A DNA stretch of 64,000 bases from Pseudomaricurvus sp050633365 (GCA_050633365.1 JBOEGJ010000046.1:1-64000), one strand, 5' to 3'. Shown: positions 16,464-25,701, counted from the first letter of the stretch. The notes: generated from the letters alone by a model not told the origin. Numbers and translations: made by a program.

Positions 16464-17930
16464 ATGAAGGTTCTTCTTGCCGAGTCGGATACCCAGCAAC
16501 GAGACATCATCGAAACCCTCTGCCAGAAGCTCCAGTATGACTACCTCACCGTCTCATCGGTGGACGACGCCATTCTCGCCAGCAACGCTCAGAATTTTGA
16601 TTTGATCTACACCGCGCACTACTTGGACGATGCCACCGGCTTCGATCTCTGCCGTCAGGTTCGCAAAAACCAAAAAGCACTGACAACCCCCATCGTGTTG
16701 ATTACTCGGGACTCTCACCAGAGTTTTGTGGAAAAAGCGTTCTCCGCGGGAATTAGCGAGACTTTTGGGCAAAACCAACTCGAGCAACTGGAAATCTACT
16801 TCAGCCGAATTGGCGAGCACTACCAACCTATCAATGGCCGAGTATTGGTAGTCGAAGACTCCCCCATACAACAAAAAGTCATCATCACCGTGCTCGAGGA
16901 CGTAGGCCTATCGGTGGATGGATGCGACAGCGTTGACAGCGCCTGGGCGCTTTTTTCTGAACATAATTACGATTTGATCATCACCGATATCGTACTCGAA
17001 GGGGCTGCCTCGGGGCTGCATTTAGTCAACAGAGTTCGCCGCTTGAGCGACGCTTCAGGGGAAACCCCAATTATCGTGATGTCGGCCTACGATGATGAAA
17101 AGCGGCGTGTTGAGCTGTTTCGGTTAGGTGCCGACGAATACATCTCAAAACCGATTATTCACGATGAATTGATCGCCCGCTCACGTCGACTGATTCGCTC
17201 AGCTCAGCTCACCAAAGAGGTGCAAAACAACCACACCGCCATGTCGCAGTTTCTCGGCCGCATGAGTCACGAATGCCGCAACTCAATTAACGTCATCAAG
17301 GGCATTAGCCGACTGATGTTACGTAAAGGCCCACTCAACGAACGCCAAGAGCAGCAACTGGGTATGATCGAGACTGCCGCCGAACATCAATTAGCGCTGG
17401 TGAACGACATACTCGACTACAGCAAATTACAAGCGCATGAGCTGCAACTGCACACTTCTCGCTGCGAGCTTAAAAACCTACTGCAAGAAATCATCGATCT
17501 GTTCCACTTTAAGGCCGAAGAGAGCCAAATTGACCTCAACCTAGCCATCGATCATTCACTGCCTAAACATGTCGATCTCGACGAACTCAAGGTCAAACAG
17601 ATTTTGCTGAACTTGGTGGGTAATGCGCTCAAATTTACCGAAAACGGCAAGATCACCTTGGCGGCATCCTGTTCCGATCAAGGGCATCTGCAGTTGCAAG
17701 TTATCGACACAGGCCCGGGGATTGACCCCAAGGATATCGATCTCCTATTTAAGGCTTTTAAGCAGACGCAATTAGGCGCGGCCCAAAAAGGCACCGGCCT
17801 AGGACTCACTATCTGCTCGGAATTGGCGCATCTCATGGGTGGAAAAATGAGCGTCAGTAGCGAGCTGCGAAAAGGCAGCTGCTTTCAACTTTCAATGGCC
17901 CTCGACATCGACAAGCGCTCGACGGCATAA
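16464..17930 (+). CDS. Hybrid histidine kinase with two N-terminal receiver domains
   Basis: A 488-residue cytoplasmic protein with architecture REC - REC - HisKA - HATPase and no membrane segment or sensor domain. The first receiver (about 1-120) looks degenerate: where the phosphoacceptor should be it reads DLIYTAHYL, with alanine (residue 51) for aspartate. The second (about 125-245) is intact, with VVEDSP and DLIITDIVLEG. The kinase has the phosphorylatable histidine in MSHECRNS (about 270), the N box NLVGNALKFTENG, G1 DTGPGID and G2 GTGLGLTI. Its input is presumably phosphorylation of the second receiver by another kinase. No cognate regulator is adjacent. The pathway is unknown. Confidence 0.9.
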   Translation: MKVLLAESDTQQRDIIETLCQKLQYDYLTVSSVDDAILASNAQNFDLIYTAHYLDDATGFDLCRQVRKNQKALTTPIVLITRDSHQSFVEKAFSAGISETFGQNQLEQLEIYFSRIGEHYQPINGRVLVVEDSPIQQKVIITVLEDVGLSVDGCDSVDSAWALFSEHNYDLIITDIVLEGAASGLHLVNRVRRLSDASGETPIIVMSAYDDEKRRVELFRLGADEYISKPIIHDELIARSRRLIRSAQLTKEVQNNHTAMSQFLGRMSHECRNSINVIKGISRLMLRKGPLNERQEQQLGMIETAAEHQLALVNDILDYSKLQAHELQLHTSRCELKNLLQEIIDLFHFKAEESQIDLNLAIDHSLPKHVDLDELKVKQILLNLVGNALKFTENGKITLAASCSDQGHLQLQVIDTGPGIDPKDIDLLFKAFKQTQLGAAQKGTGLGLTICSELAHLMGGKMSVSSELRKGSCFQLSMALDIDKRSTA

Positions 17931-17967
17931 AAACGACCCGCGCGATAACAACGACTGCGAGTGAGCA

Positions 17968-18240
17968 CTAGCCCCGCCAGAGTATCCCTACACCAATCAC
18001 CACAAAGCCGGCACCGGCAACAGTCGACAAGACCTTTGGGCTGATTAGATTTGACAGAAAACTACCGGCCAACACCCCCAAGGCTGATGCGGCTACTAAG
18101 GCTAACGACGACCCCAAGAATACGGCCCACTTACTCACCGCTTCATCGCTGGCGAACAGCATGGTCGCCAATTGAGTTTTGTCCCCTAGCTCAGCGATAA
18201 ACACCGCCGCGAATACGGTTGCGACAACCTTCCACTCCAT
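17968..18240 (-). CDS. UPF0016/GDT1-family cation transporter, single-repeat form
   Basis: A 90-residue membrane protein with three predicted helices and one copy of the family signature in FIAELGDKTQLATMLFA. UPF0016/TMEM165/GDT1 proteins export Mn or exchange Ca/Mn. Most are about 190-200 residues with two inverted copies of the E-x-G-D-K/R-T/S motif, so this half-size form would need to dimerise. AGGAG precedes the ATG by six bases. It is convergent with the receiver-kinase hybrid and divergent from the aminotransferase. I looked for a yybP-ykoY Mn riboswitch upstream and did not find its conserved segments. Confidence 0.85.
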   Translation of the reverse strand: MEWKVVATVFAAVFIAELGDKTQLATMLFASDEAVSKWAVFLGSSLALVAASALGVLAGSFLSNLISPKVLSTVAGAGFVVIGVGILWRG

Positions 18241-18476
18241 CTTGCACTCCTCTCGTACTGTTAAGTCTTGGCTCAGCGAATAGAGCGCCAGTGAGCCTCA
18301 AACCCAGACGGATAACAATGACTTATTGGATAGCGGGCGACTACGCCGGTATTTTTGGCAAAGTTACTGGCCTCGAGTCTTCCGCAAACAGGCTAAAAAC
18401 AGGTATACTGCGCGCCGATTTCTGACCGCCAATCGCTCATACCGAGTCGCTTGGCTTCACCCTGAGGAATAGAACC

Positions 18477-19751
18477 TTGTACTTGGATCAAGCCACTCCA
18501 GAACAACTGCGTCAATGGGAAGCAGATCTTGCCGAGCAATATCAGGCCCTGCAAAACCAATCACTGAACCTGGATCTGACCCGCGGTAAACCATCAGCGG
18601 ATCAGCTCAGCCTGTCAGACGCCCTCGACGGTATTTTGAATTCAGATTACCGCGCTGCCGATGGCACCGATGTTCGCAACTATGGTGGTCTCGATGGCAT
18701 TGGTGAAGCCAAACAATTGGGCGCGGATATTCTCGGGGTTCAACTCGATGAGATTCTGGTAGGCGGCAACAGCAGCTTAACGCTGATGTTCCAAACCGCG
18801 TTGATCGCACAGCAATTTGGCCTTCAGGGCGCCGACAGCGCTTGGAAAAACCAAGGCCAAGTTAAGTTCTTGTGCCCTGTTCCAGGTTACGATCGTCACT
18901 TCACTATCTGCGAGCAGCTGGGTATTGAAATGATCACAGTGCCGATGCTGGCGACAGGCCCAGATATGGATGCCGTCGAAGCCATGATCAAAGACGACTC
19001 TAGCATTGTCGGTATGTGGTGCGTGCCCAAGTACTCAAATCCCACAGGCGTGGTTTACAGCGATGACACGGTTGAGCGTATCGCTCAGTTGGGCAAAATT
19101 GCCAATCCGCAATTTCGCGTATTTTGGGATAACGCTTACGCGGTACACGACCTGGTCGAAGCACCACAAAAGCTACTGCCAATCATGGAGAGCTGCCGCA
19201 AATTTGGTACTGAAGACAGCATCATTCAGTTTGCGTCTACCTCGAAAATTACTCATGCCGGTGCCGGCGTTGCCTTCATGGCCGCATCCCCTGCCAATCT
19301 AAAAGGTATTAAGACTGTTTTGGGTACCAGCACCATCGGCCCAGATAAGGTCAACCAATTGCGTCACATGCGCTTGCTGCCAGATATGGAGGCACTTCAC
19401 GCCCACATGGCCAAGCACGCAGACATTATCAAGCCGCGCTTTAGCTCTGTACTGAGTAATTTGGATCGCGCCTTTGGGGACAGTGATTTAGGCGTTTGGG
19501 AAAAACCTGAAGGCGGCTATTTTATCTCTTTCGACACTCGCCCCAATTGCGCCAAGGCGGTAGTGAAGTTAGCGGCTGACGCCGGTGTAAAACTCACGCC
19601 AGCGGGTGCGACCTTTCCCTACGGCGACGATCCAGAAGATCGCAACATTCGTATTGCTCCGACGGTCCCAACCGTCAAGGACGTCGACTTAGCCATGCAA
19701 GTCTTTGAAACCTGCGTCAAACTGGCTTCAGTAAGAGCTCAACTGAAGTAA
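18477..19751 (+). CDS. PLP-dependent aminotransferase class I (aspartate aminotransferase-like, subgroup Ic)
   Basis: A 424-residue fold-type I aminotransferase. Its start pattern LNLDLTRGKPSADQLSLSD, FLCPVPGYDRHFTICEQLG, PKYSNPTGVVYSDD and FASTSKITHAGAGVAF (PLP lysine, about residue 255) match the less common Ic-type aspartate aminotransferases of proteobacteria. Translation begins at TTG (18477) with GAGGAA seven bases before. It stands alone, 236 bp from the divergent UPF0016 gene. Substrate specificity (aspartate or another amino acid) is inferred from family only. Confidence 0.88.
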   Translation: MYLDQATPEQLRQWEADLAEQYQALQNQSLNLDLTRGKPSADQLSLSDALDGILNSDYRAADGTDVRNYGGLDGIGEAKQLGADILGVQLDEILVGGNSSLTLMFQTALIAQQFGLQGADSAWKNQGQVKFLCPVPGYDRHFTICEQLGIEMITVPMLATGPDMDAVEAMIKDDSSIVGMWCVPKYSNPTGVVYSDDTVERIAQLGKIANPQFRVFWDNAYAVHDLVEAPQKLLPIMESCRKFGTEDSIIQFASTSKITHAGAGVAFMAASPANLKGIKTVLGTSTIGPDKVNQLRHMRLLPDMEALHAHMAKHADIIKPRFSSVLSNLDRAFGDSDLGVWEKPEGGYFISFDTRPNCAKAVVKLAADAGVKLTPAGATFPYGDDPEDRNIRIAPTVPTVKDVDLAMQVFETCVKLASVRAQLK

Positions 19752-19763
19752 TATCCGCTCGTC

Positions 19764-19819
19764 ATTCTGGGACTAGCCATCGACCGCCAATAACATCGAT
19801 AACGGTTAGATCCCAGAAT
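19764..19819. repeat. Inverted repeat in the convergent gap after the aminotransferase
   Basis: ATTCTGGGA (19764-19772) and TCCCAGAAT (19811-19819) form a nine-bp perfect inverted repeat around 38 bases. It fills the space between two convergent genes. It could act as a bidirectional terminator or be a relic of a palindromic repeat family beginning GTCATTCTGGGA; no T-run is present. Confidence 0.5.
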
Positions 19820-20379
19820 CACACAATCTCGTGTAGACGATCTAAAATCACCTTCTGAATCCCTTGCATCTCCAAGCCCGACATATGCTCAAGCTTGTCC
19901 AAATGAATGCAGTGCAAGTGTAAACAGGGGGTTTTAGCTTCAAGCTCTCGCAAGTCACCTTTTTTCAGCACCGGCAGTAGCGGTTTATCGTCGGGACGGC
20001 GTTGATTAATGACTCTCAGCCCCGCCTGTAACGGTACTGCTCGGTATTTCGTTTTGCCGCCCTTAAAGGGGATCAACAAAAATAGTCCGTCTTTACCCAC
20101 CATATCGCCGGCAATGATATTCAGACCAGTGGCCGAAATAGCGGACTCGGGCAAACCGTGGAAAATATCGTGATGTGCGTAAGGGTTTGGCAAGATCACC
20201 AAGCGCCGATCTTCCTCTTTAGGAAAGAAGATATTGTAATTGGTATAGAGCTGCTCAACGGAATCTGAATAGACACACAGCTTGTTTTCAAACCCCATGA
20301 CAAAATCGATAGCGCGCTGACGCTGATTGAACGCATCCAGATCCCAAACAAGATCTCTGTTTTCGGTCGCAAGTTCCAC
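19819..20379 (-). CDS. Hypothetical protein
   Basis: A soluble protein of about 186 residues that I do not recognise. It has no signal peptide or membrane segment. Visible features are MGFENKLCVYSDSVEQLY, a hydrophobic strand-rich middle (GLNIIAGDMVGKDGLFLLIPF) and a C-terminal HLHCIHLDKLEHMSGLEM. The start is taken at GTG 20379 because AGGAGG lies four bases upstream; a GTG five codons earlier overlaps that site. It is convergent with the aminotransferase. The function is unknown. Confidence 0.7.
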   Translation of the reverse strand: MELATENRDLVWDLDAFNQRQRAIDFVMGFENKLCVYSDSVEQLYTNYNIFFPKEEDRRLVILPNPYAHHDIFHGLPESAISATGLNIIAGDMVGKDGLFLLIPFKGGKTKYRAVPLQAGLRVINQRRPDDKPLLPVLKKGDLRELEAKTPCLHLHCIHLDKLEHMSGLEMQGIQKVILDRLHEIV

Positions 20380-20703
20380 ATGGCCTCCTGGCACAACAAT
20401 GATTCACCCATTGGCGGATAAAGTGACTCTTTTAAAGTCTAGCGCTTACGCAATCGCTACTAAGACGACTTTGTTCTAAGAATCATGAACTCTATGGTTA
20501 TTCAGTCACAGTTTCAATGCGGGCAAGGTAAACTGACTTATCATTTTACGCCTAAATGACCTTTGCACGGCGGAGCCCAGACTAGCGCTGCCCGATACGA
20601 ACAATCACTGTATCACCTTAGGTGTCTGCAGCCGCGATTGGAGCACTAGGCTGCCGCACCCGTTATATCGACTAAAGGTCTGACCTGAGTTGCTCTAGCT
20701 GAG
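20380..20703. other. Intergenic region without recognised gene
   Basis: This 324-bp stretch lies between two minus-strand hypothetical genes. It should contain the promoter of the 19819-20379 gene. I see no hairpin, repeat, binding site or small ORF with a ribosome site that I could support. Confidence 0.4.
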
Positions 20704-20731
20704 AGAAAAAAAGCGGCAATTACAGCCGCTT
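20704..20731 (-). terminator. Rho-independent terminator overlapping a stop codon
   Basis: On the minus strand AAGCGGC-tgtaatt-GCCGCTT is followed by a run of T. The 5' arm overlaps the last codons and stop of the 20720-21205 gene, giving a very compact 3' end. Confidence 0.9.
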
Positions 20732-21205
20732 CTGAGATTGCTTGACGGCCAAACTGGAAGCTCGCGCGTCAAAATACTTACAGGGTGGGTGCTGCTGGGT
20801 CGAAGGCTCACGGGCGGCAAAAGGGCTGTCATCACCCAAATCCTCGAGCGACTCTCGACTGAGGGCTTGCGCGGTGAGCAACTCAAAATCAGCGGCCACC
20901 TGTGGCTTTACCGATTGCACAGCTCTAGCTTGGCGCTCTTCGAATTTTGACGTTAAGGGATTAGTCTCGAGTTCAATACGACAAATGCCACCCATCAACC
21001 GAATGGCGTCGCTATAGTGTCTAGCCTGCTCGTAATCTAGACCGCTCTTTAAGGTGAGTAAGCGACCTGAAAACAGTTGCTGCAGCTGACGCGGGGCACG
21101 TATTTTGAATTGACGAGCAAACCGCTTAGCCACCTGCAGGCGCGATTGCCCCAACATCAGGCCACCCCAGAAAACTACTCGATAGGTCGATTCGGTGTTT
21201 GACAT
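20720..21205 (-). CDS. Hypothetical protein
   Basis: A 161-residue basic protein of unknown function. It starts MSNTESTYRVVFWGGLMLGQ; the first 95 residues look like a small alpha/beta domain rich in basic residues, with VAKRFARQFKI and the LKSGLDYEQARHYSDAIRLMGGICRIE block, which recalls the short bacterial SPOR-like or ribosome-type fold but is not assignable. The C-terminal third is low complexity. The ATG at 21205 has AAAGGGAG seven bases upstream, so a reading seven residues longer is unlikely. A terminator overlaps its stop. Confidence 0.7.
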   Translation of the reverse strand: MSNTESTYRVVFWGGLMLGQSRLQVAKRFARQFKIRAPRQLQQLFSGRLLTLKSGLDYEQARHYSDAIRLMGGICRIELETNPLTSKFEERQARAVQSVKPQVAADFELLTAQALSRESLEDLGDDSPFAAREPSTQQHPPCKYFDARASSLAVKQSQKRL

Positions 21206-21502
21206 GTTCAAGCTCCCTTTGAACAAATATGATATGGCGCTAACGCGCTTAGCGCGATAAAAGCTGGTCGCATTGTATCCTTACGACCTTTAAACACCAG
21301 AGAGAAATGCGCCAAAGTGTCGCGGAAAGGCTTATTTTACATTTCTGCCACCAAACCTTAAAAGTGAACCTCAAGAATGAACCTTGAGAATGATAGCTAG
21401 CCCCTGCTCACCGGCGTGGTATCCACTCGACGCAGGGTGAATCCAGCCCCATCTTTTGATATGATTTCGCGCCTTTAATCGCTCACTCACATTGGATTAG
21501 AT

Positions 21503-21847
21503 ATGACCACTCTCTATGGTATCCCCAATTGCGATACCGTTAAAAAAGCCCGCAAGTGGCTAGAAGCTGCCGGTATAGACCATCAGTTTCACGATTTTCG
21601 TAAAGACGGACTCAGTGCAAGCCAGGTCGAATCTTGGGTCGAAGCCTTGGGCTGGGAAACCTTGATCAACAAGCGCAGCACCACCTGGAAGGGGCTTGAT
21701 GACAGCGTTAAGCAATCGCTAAACAATGCCAATGTGGTGGCACTAGTGCTAGAGAATCCAACACTCATTAAGCGACCACTTCTCGACAATGGCGCGAAAC
21801 CACAGGTTGGCTTTAAACCCGCACAATACCAAGAGCTGTTTGCCTAA
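21503..21847 (+). CDS. yffB: ArsC/Spx-family reductase-like protein (YffB type)
   Basis: A 114-residue thioredoxin-fold protein of the ArsC/Spx family. The N terminus MTTLYGIPNCDTVKKARKWL has the single conserved cysteine at residue 10, and KRPLLDNG near residue 90 is the usual C-terminal family motif. YffB proteins are often found beside dapD or dapE, as here (dapD follows after 116 bp). They are not proven arsenate reductases, so no arsenic role is claimed. Confidence 0.88.
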   Translation: MTTLYGIPNCDTVKKARKWLEAAGIDHQFHDFRKDGLSASQVESWVEALGWETLINKRSTTWKGLDDSVKQSLNNANVVALVLENPTLIKRPLLDNGAKPQVGFKPAQYQELFA

Positions 21848-21883
21848 CCGTCAAATACTCTCGCGTCCGAATGATTTTAAGCG

Positions 21884-21905
21884 GCCTACCCGCTAGCGGG
21901 TAGGC
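21884..21905. other. Perfect palindrome/hairpin between yffB and dapD
   Basis: Arms GCCTACCCG and CGGGTAGGC close on CTAG, giving a perfect 22-bp palindrome. Outer CGAATG (from 21868) and CATTCG (ending 21910) extend the dyad. There is no T-run. It could be a terminator-like stem limiting read-through, or a protein site before dapD. Confidence 0.5.
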
Positions 21906-21963
21906 ATTCGAACTAACAACTCGACGCTGCACACATTTACTCTCAATATTATTGGAATCAAAC

Positions 21964-22998
21964 ATGACTGAACTCTACGCAATCGGCTTCGGCGTTGGCA
22001 CTCAAAACGCAAACGGCGAATGGCTCGAAGTTTTTTACCCTCAGCCACAACTTAATCCCTCGTCAGCCACGGCGAAAGCCATCGCTGAAGCTCTCGGTTA
22101 TCAGGGCGGTAATCAGGCCATTGCTCTGGAGAACACACAGCTAGCTTCTTTGACTAACGCCCTAGAAGCGGCTGGCGACAGCGAACAAGCTGCGGTAGTG
22201 GCTTCACTTCAAAACAGCAAACGCCCCTTGGTGGCAGCGCTACTGAGTGAAGATGCGGCCCCCTCATCGGTACCAGAAGGCTACTTAAAGCTGCATTTAA
22301 TTTCCCACCGTCTGGTCAAGCCACACGCCACCGTATTGGACGGCCTGTTTGGTACTCTGCCCAACGTTGCTTGGACGAATCAAGGTGCCGTGGATCTGGC
22401 GGAACTGCCGGCTCGTCAACTGCAAGCTCGCCTGAACGGTGAATTGTTGGATGTCGATTGTGTCGACAAATTTCCTAAAATGACCAACTACGTGGTACCC
22501 ACCGGCGTGCGTATCGCCCATACCGCTCGCGTGCGCTTGGGCGCCTACATAGGCGAAGGCACCACCGTAATGCACGAAGGTTTTGTTAACTTCAACGCTG
22601 GCACTGAAGGCCCAGGCATGATCGAAGGTCGTATTTCTGCCGGTGTATTTGTTGGCAAAGGATCTGATCTCGGCGGCGGCTGCTCTACCATGGGGACCCT
22701 GTCTGGCGGCGGCAACATCATCATTTCCGTCGGCGAAGAGTGCCTTCTAGGCGCCAATGCGGGCATCGGTATTCCTCTGGGCGATCGCTGCACCGTAGAA
22801 GCCGGTCTTTATATCACCGCAGGCACCAAAGTCATCGTGCTTGACGATACTGGCGCCGAGGTCGAAAAGATCAAAGCTCGCGACTTAGCGGGTAAATCTG
22901 ACCTGCTGTTCCGCCGCAACTCCATTAGCGGTGCGATCGAGTGCAAGACCAATAAGTCTGCCGTGGCCTTGAACGAAGAGCTGCACGCTAACAACTGA
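21964..22998 (+). CDS. dapD: 2,3,4,5-tetrahydropyridine-2,6-dicarboxylate N-succinyltransferase
   Basis: Transfers succinyl from succinyl-CoA to tetrahydrodipicolinate in the lysine/diaminopimelate pathway. The 344-residue protein belongs to the longer DapD type found in Pseudomonas. The left-handed beta-helix hexapeptides run from about residue 190: VRLGAYIGEGTTVMHEGFVN, GRISAGVFVGKGSDLGGG, CLLGANAGIGIPLGDRC. I take the ATG at 21964; a TTG four codons earlier is possible but lacks support. A nine-bp inverted repeat follows the stop. Confidence 0.95.
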   Translation: MTELYAIGFGVGTQNANGEWLEVFYPQPQLNPSSATAKAIAEALGYQGGNQAIALENTQLASLTNALEAAGDSEQAAVVASLQNSKRPLVAALLSEDAAPSSVPEGYLKLHLISHRLVKPHATVLDGLFGTLPNVAWTNQGAVDLAELPARQLQARLNGELLDVDCVDKFPKMTNYVVPTGVRIAHTARVRLGAYIGEGTTVMHEGFVNFNAGTEGPGMIEGRISAGVFVGKGSDLGGGCSTMGTLSGGGNIIISVGEECLLGANAGIGIPLGDRCTVEAGLYITAGTKVIVLDDTGAEVEKIKARDLAGKSDLLFRRNSISGAIECKTNKSAVALNEELHANN

Positions 22999-23024
22999 TC
23001 ACGAATCTTGTGACCGGTAAGACT

Positions 23025-23059
23025 GGGCCCGATGCCAAACGACATGGTTAATCGGGCCC
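23025..23059. terminator. Stem-loop after dapD
   Basis: GGGCCCGAT (23025-23033) and ATCGGGCCC (23051-23059) form a nine-bp G/C-rich stem with a 17-base loop 27 bp after dapD. No T-run follows, so termination is likely but not certain. Confidence 0.5.
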
Positions 23060-23251
23060 TAAACATGAGCTTTCACACCTTGTTTGCTAGGCGTGAAGGC
23101 TCGGTTCTGGTCAAATCTACACTTCTTGACTCGCCAAGATCCCCCGCTGTTTGGCAAACTCTCCCGCTATCGCGGAGACTTATTACGATGGCGACTATAA
23201 TAAGAACATCTCACCGCGATGTGTATTCCACCTCAAACCCTGCCGTAAATC

Positions 23252-24304
23252 ATGGTGACCCGCGATATGTCTGACTCTCGACCCCAGTCAACTCCGCTCA
23301 ATGACAACGAACCCACGAGTTTATCGGGCTGGGCTCTTGCAGTCATTCGCACGATCAGCGCATCCGGCATAGACCCTACCCCGCTGTTACAAGAAGCAGG
23401 TATCGACGCCAACACCCTCATTGACCCCGAGGCTCGGGTGCCGGTGGAATCCATGAGCAAGCTCTGGGTATTGGCCGAAGACGCAACCCAAGATGAAACC
23501 CTAGGTTTGAGAGTTCCCCAGCACATCGACGGCTCATCAATGTTTGACTTGCAGGGTCTGATTGAAGCGGCGCCCACCATTGTCGAAGGCTGGAATCTAT
23601 TCTCTCGCTACATGCCGGTTCTTAGTACCGGACTAAATGTGCGCCTAGAAAACTACGATGAAAATCACTACGCAATGATCTTGGAGCCCACACGTCCGGT
23701 GAGTACCATGACTCAAGCAGGTGATGCCACCATTGCGGTACTCACAAGAAACCTGAGAGCATCATCGCTGGGAATTTCCATCACCCAAATAGAACTGGCC
23801 CGTGTCGCCCCCAAAGATCCCGCCGAGTTTGAACGCATGCTGGGCGCGCCGGTCAGCTACGGACACTCTAAGCTCAGTGTTCACTTCAGCTCAACCAACT
23901 CACTGACAAGCCCTCAAGAAACCGCCGATCCGCTGTTAGAGCAAGCTCTGGAATCGGTTCTGAAAAACTACCTCGATCGCATGTCTGGCGATCAATTTGC
24001 AGAACAGGTTCGACGAGAAATCATTAAGGTCATTGCCGGACAAGAACCTTCCCTCGAGCGAATCGCCGAGCGCTTGCACATGAGCAGCCGCACCCTGCAG
24101 AGGCGACTCGTGGCAGATGGCAGTAATTATCGAGATGTGGTCAATGAAGTTAGGCAAGGCATGGCGTTGCGGCTGGTTCGCGATACTCAGGCCAACTTCA
24201 CCGATATCGCCTATCAACTGGGGTTTCGAGATGCCAGTAATTTCAGTCGAGTCTTTCGTCGCTGGTTTGGTGCCACCCCCAGTGACTTCAGACCAAAAGA
24301 TTGA
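23252..24304 (+). CDS. AraC-family transcriptional regulator
   Basis: A 350-residue regulator with an N-terminal ligand domain of the OruR/ArgR-like AraC group (GIDPTPLLQEAGIDANTLIDPE, then VPVESMSKLWVLAEDATQDE) and a C-terminal double helix-turn-helix from about residue 255 (PSLERIAERLHMSSRTLQRRL and FTDIAYQLGFRDASNFSRVFRRWFG, the AraC signature). It sits between dapD and dapE on the same strand with its own spacing. The effector is unknown; placement does not prove control of the dap genes. The start could be 23252 or 23267. Confidence 0.9.
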   Translation: MVTRDMSDSRPQSTPLNDNEPTSLSGWALAVIRTISASGIDPTPLLQEAGIDANTLIDPEARVPVESMSKLWVLAEDATQDETLGLRVPQHIDGSSMFDLQGLIEAAPTIVEGWNLFSRYMPVLSTGLNVRLENYDENHYAMILEPTRPVSTMTQAGDATIAVLTRNLRASSLGISITQIELARVAPKDPAEFERMLGAPVSYGHSKLSVHFSSTNSLTSPQETADPLLEQALESVLKNYLDRMSGDQFAEQVRREIIKVIAGQEPSLERIAERLHMSSRTLQRRLVADGSNYRDVVNEVRQGMALRLVRDTQANFTDIAYQLGFRDASNFSRVFRRWFGATPSDFRPKD

Positions 24305-24474
24305 CCCCACACAAGAGCACTCACCATCAAGCGTGACCGCGTAACGCTGCCGCGCTTCATTCACGACTTCAAAGATCCCCCAACACCCTAGTGGCACATC
24401 AAGACATAGGCATTAGCTCGCCACCGCAGTTTAGGCTAGAATGGCCGCCTTTTTTCAACAAGCGACTTACCCAC

Positions 24475-25611
24475 ATGACAAGCCTCACACCCACTCTCGA
24501 ACTCGCCTGCGATTTACTCCGTCGCGCCTCCGTGACTCCTGAAGATGAGGGTTGCCAAGCACTCATGGCCGAGCGTCTCAGTGCCATCGGTTTTCACTGT
24601 GAGCATCTACGCTTCGGGGATGTTGATAATCTTTGGGCGGTTCGCGGTGACAGCGGACCTATCATCGCCTTTGCTGGCCACACAGATGTGGTCCCTACCG
24701 GCCCAGAAAGCCAATGGCAAAAACCACCGTTCGAACCCATCATCGAAGACGACATGCTCTACGGACGCGGCGCCGCCGACATGAAAGGCAGTCTCGCCTC
24801 CATGGTGGTTGCCTGTGAAGAGTTTGTGGCTCAACACCCAAATCACAGCGGGAGAATTGCTTTTTTGATCACCAGTGACGAAGAAGGTCCCGCCATTAAC
24901 GGCACGGTCAAGGTGGTTGAATGGTTAGAAGCGCGCAACGAGAAAATCACTTGGTGCTTGGTGGGCGAACCCTCGAGCACCGAAAAAACGGGCGACACCA
25001 TTAAAAACGGTCGCCGCGGCTCTCTAGGCTGCTGGTTAACCGTGAAAGGCGTGCAGGGCCATGTGGCTTATCCGCATCTGGCCGACAATCCCATTCACAG
25101 TTTTGCACCCGCACTGGCTGAGCTCTCAAGCGAACACTGGGACAACGGTAACGATTTCTTCCCGGCAACGAGTTTTCAGGTGTCTAACTTTAACTCGGGA
25201 ACCGGCGCAACCAACGTCATCCCCGGTGAAGTAAATGTAATATTTAATTTTCGTTTCTCGACAGAAGTCACCGAGCAACAACTGCGTCAACGCACCGAAG
25301 CCATCCTCAACAAACACAAAGTCAACTATGATATTGACTGGCGTTTGAGTGGTCTGCCGTTTTTAACCTCGGAAGGCCCTTTGGTGGATGCCGCGGTAAA
25401 TTCCATTGAAAAGGTGGCGGGATTTAAATCGGAACTCTCCACAGCAGGCGGCACTTCAGACGGACGCTTTATTGCACCGACTGGCGCACAAGTGGTAGAA
25501 CTCGGGCCAGTGAACGCCACGATTCATAAAGTCGATGAATGTGTTCGCGCTTCAGATCTCGATCTTCTAACGAAAATGTACTGCGGTATCTTGGAAGAGT
25601 TATTGGTTTAA
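24475..25611 (+). CDS. dapE: Succinyl-diaminopimelate desuccinylase
   Basis: Hydrolyses N-succinyl-LL-diaminopimelate to LL-diaminopimelate in lysine and cell-wall precursor synthesis; a cytoplasmic dinuclear zinc M20 enzyme. The 378-residue protein has the metal motifs AGHTDVVPTGP, GRGAADMKGS and ITSDEEGPAINGT with the catalytic Glu, then the dimerisation domain and C-terminal PVNATIHKVDECV histidine. I take the ATG at 24475 (MTSLTPTLELA); a reading 28 residues longer is unlike the family. Convergent with the cyclase gene. Confidence 0.95.
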   Translation: MTSLTPTLELACDLLRRASVTPEDEGCQALMAERLSAIGFHCEHLRFGDVDNLWAVRGDSGPIIAFAGHTDVVPTGPESQWQKPPFEPIIEDDMLYGRGAADMKGSLASMVVACEEFVAQHPNHSGRIAFLITSDEEGPAINGTVKVVEWLEARNEKITWCLVGEPSSTEKTGDTIKNGRRGSLGCWLTVKGVQGHVAYPHLADNPIHSFAPALAELSSEHWDNGNDFFPATSFQVSNFNSGTGATNVIPGEVNVIFNFRFSTEVTEQQLRQRTEAILNKHKVNYDIDWRLSGLPFLTSEGPLVDAAVNSIEKVAGFKSELSTAGGTSDGRFIAPTGAQVVELGPVNATIHKVDECVRASDLDLLTKMYCGILEELLV

Positions 25612-25621
25612 CGAGTCCATC

Positions 25622-25650
25622 CGGGTTACTCTCCTTGTGTGAGTAGCCCG
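25622..25650. terminator. Bidirectional stem-loop between dapE and the cyclase gene
   Basis: CGGGTTACTC (25622-25631) pairs with GAGTAGCCCG (25641-25650), ten pairs with one G-T. It lies between convergent stops. T-runs are poor on both strands. Confidence 0.6.
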
Positions 25651-25701
25651 TGCGCTTGCTAATCTCGATATTTGAATAACGCTTAAACTCCGCCTGTAGC
25701 T

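Noticed and set aside
18241..18476. yybP-ykoY (Mn) riboswitch upstream of the UPF0016 gene
   Set aside because: The conserved segments of that riboswitch are not found. A GGCTCA/TGAGCC hairpin exists near 18270-18300 but is not diagnostic.
21503..21847. Arsenate resistance gene
   Set aside because: The YffB-type protein is in a dap neighbourhood and has no ars partners, so the arsenic role is not supported.
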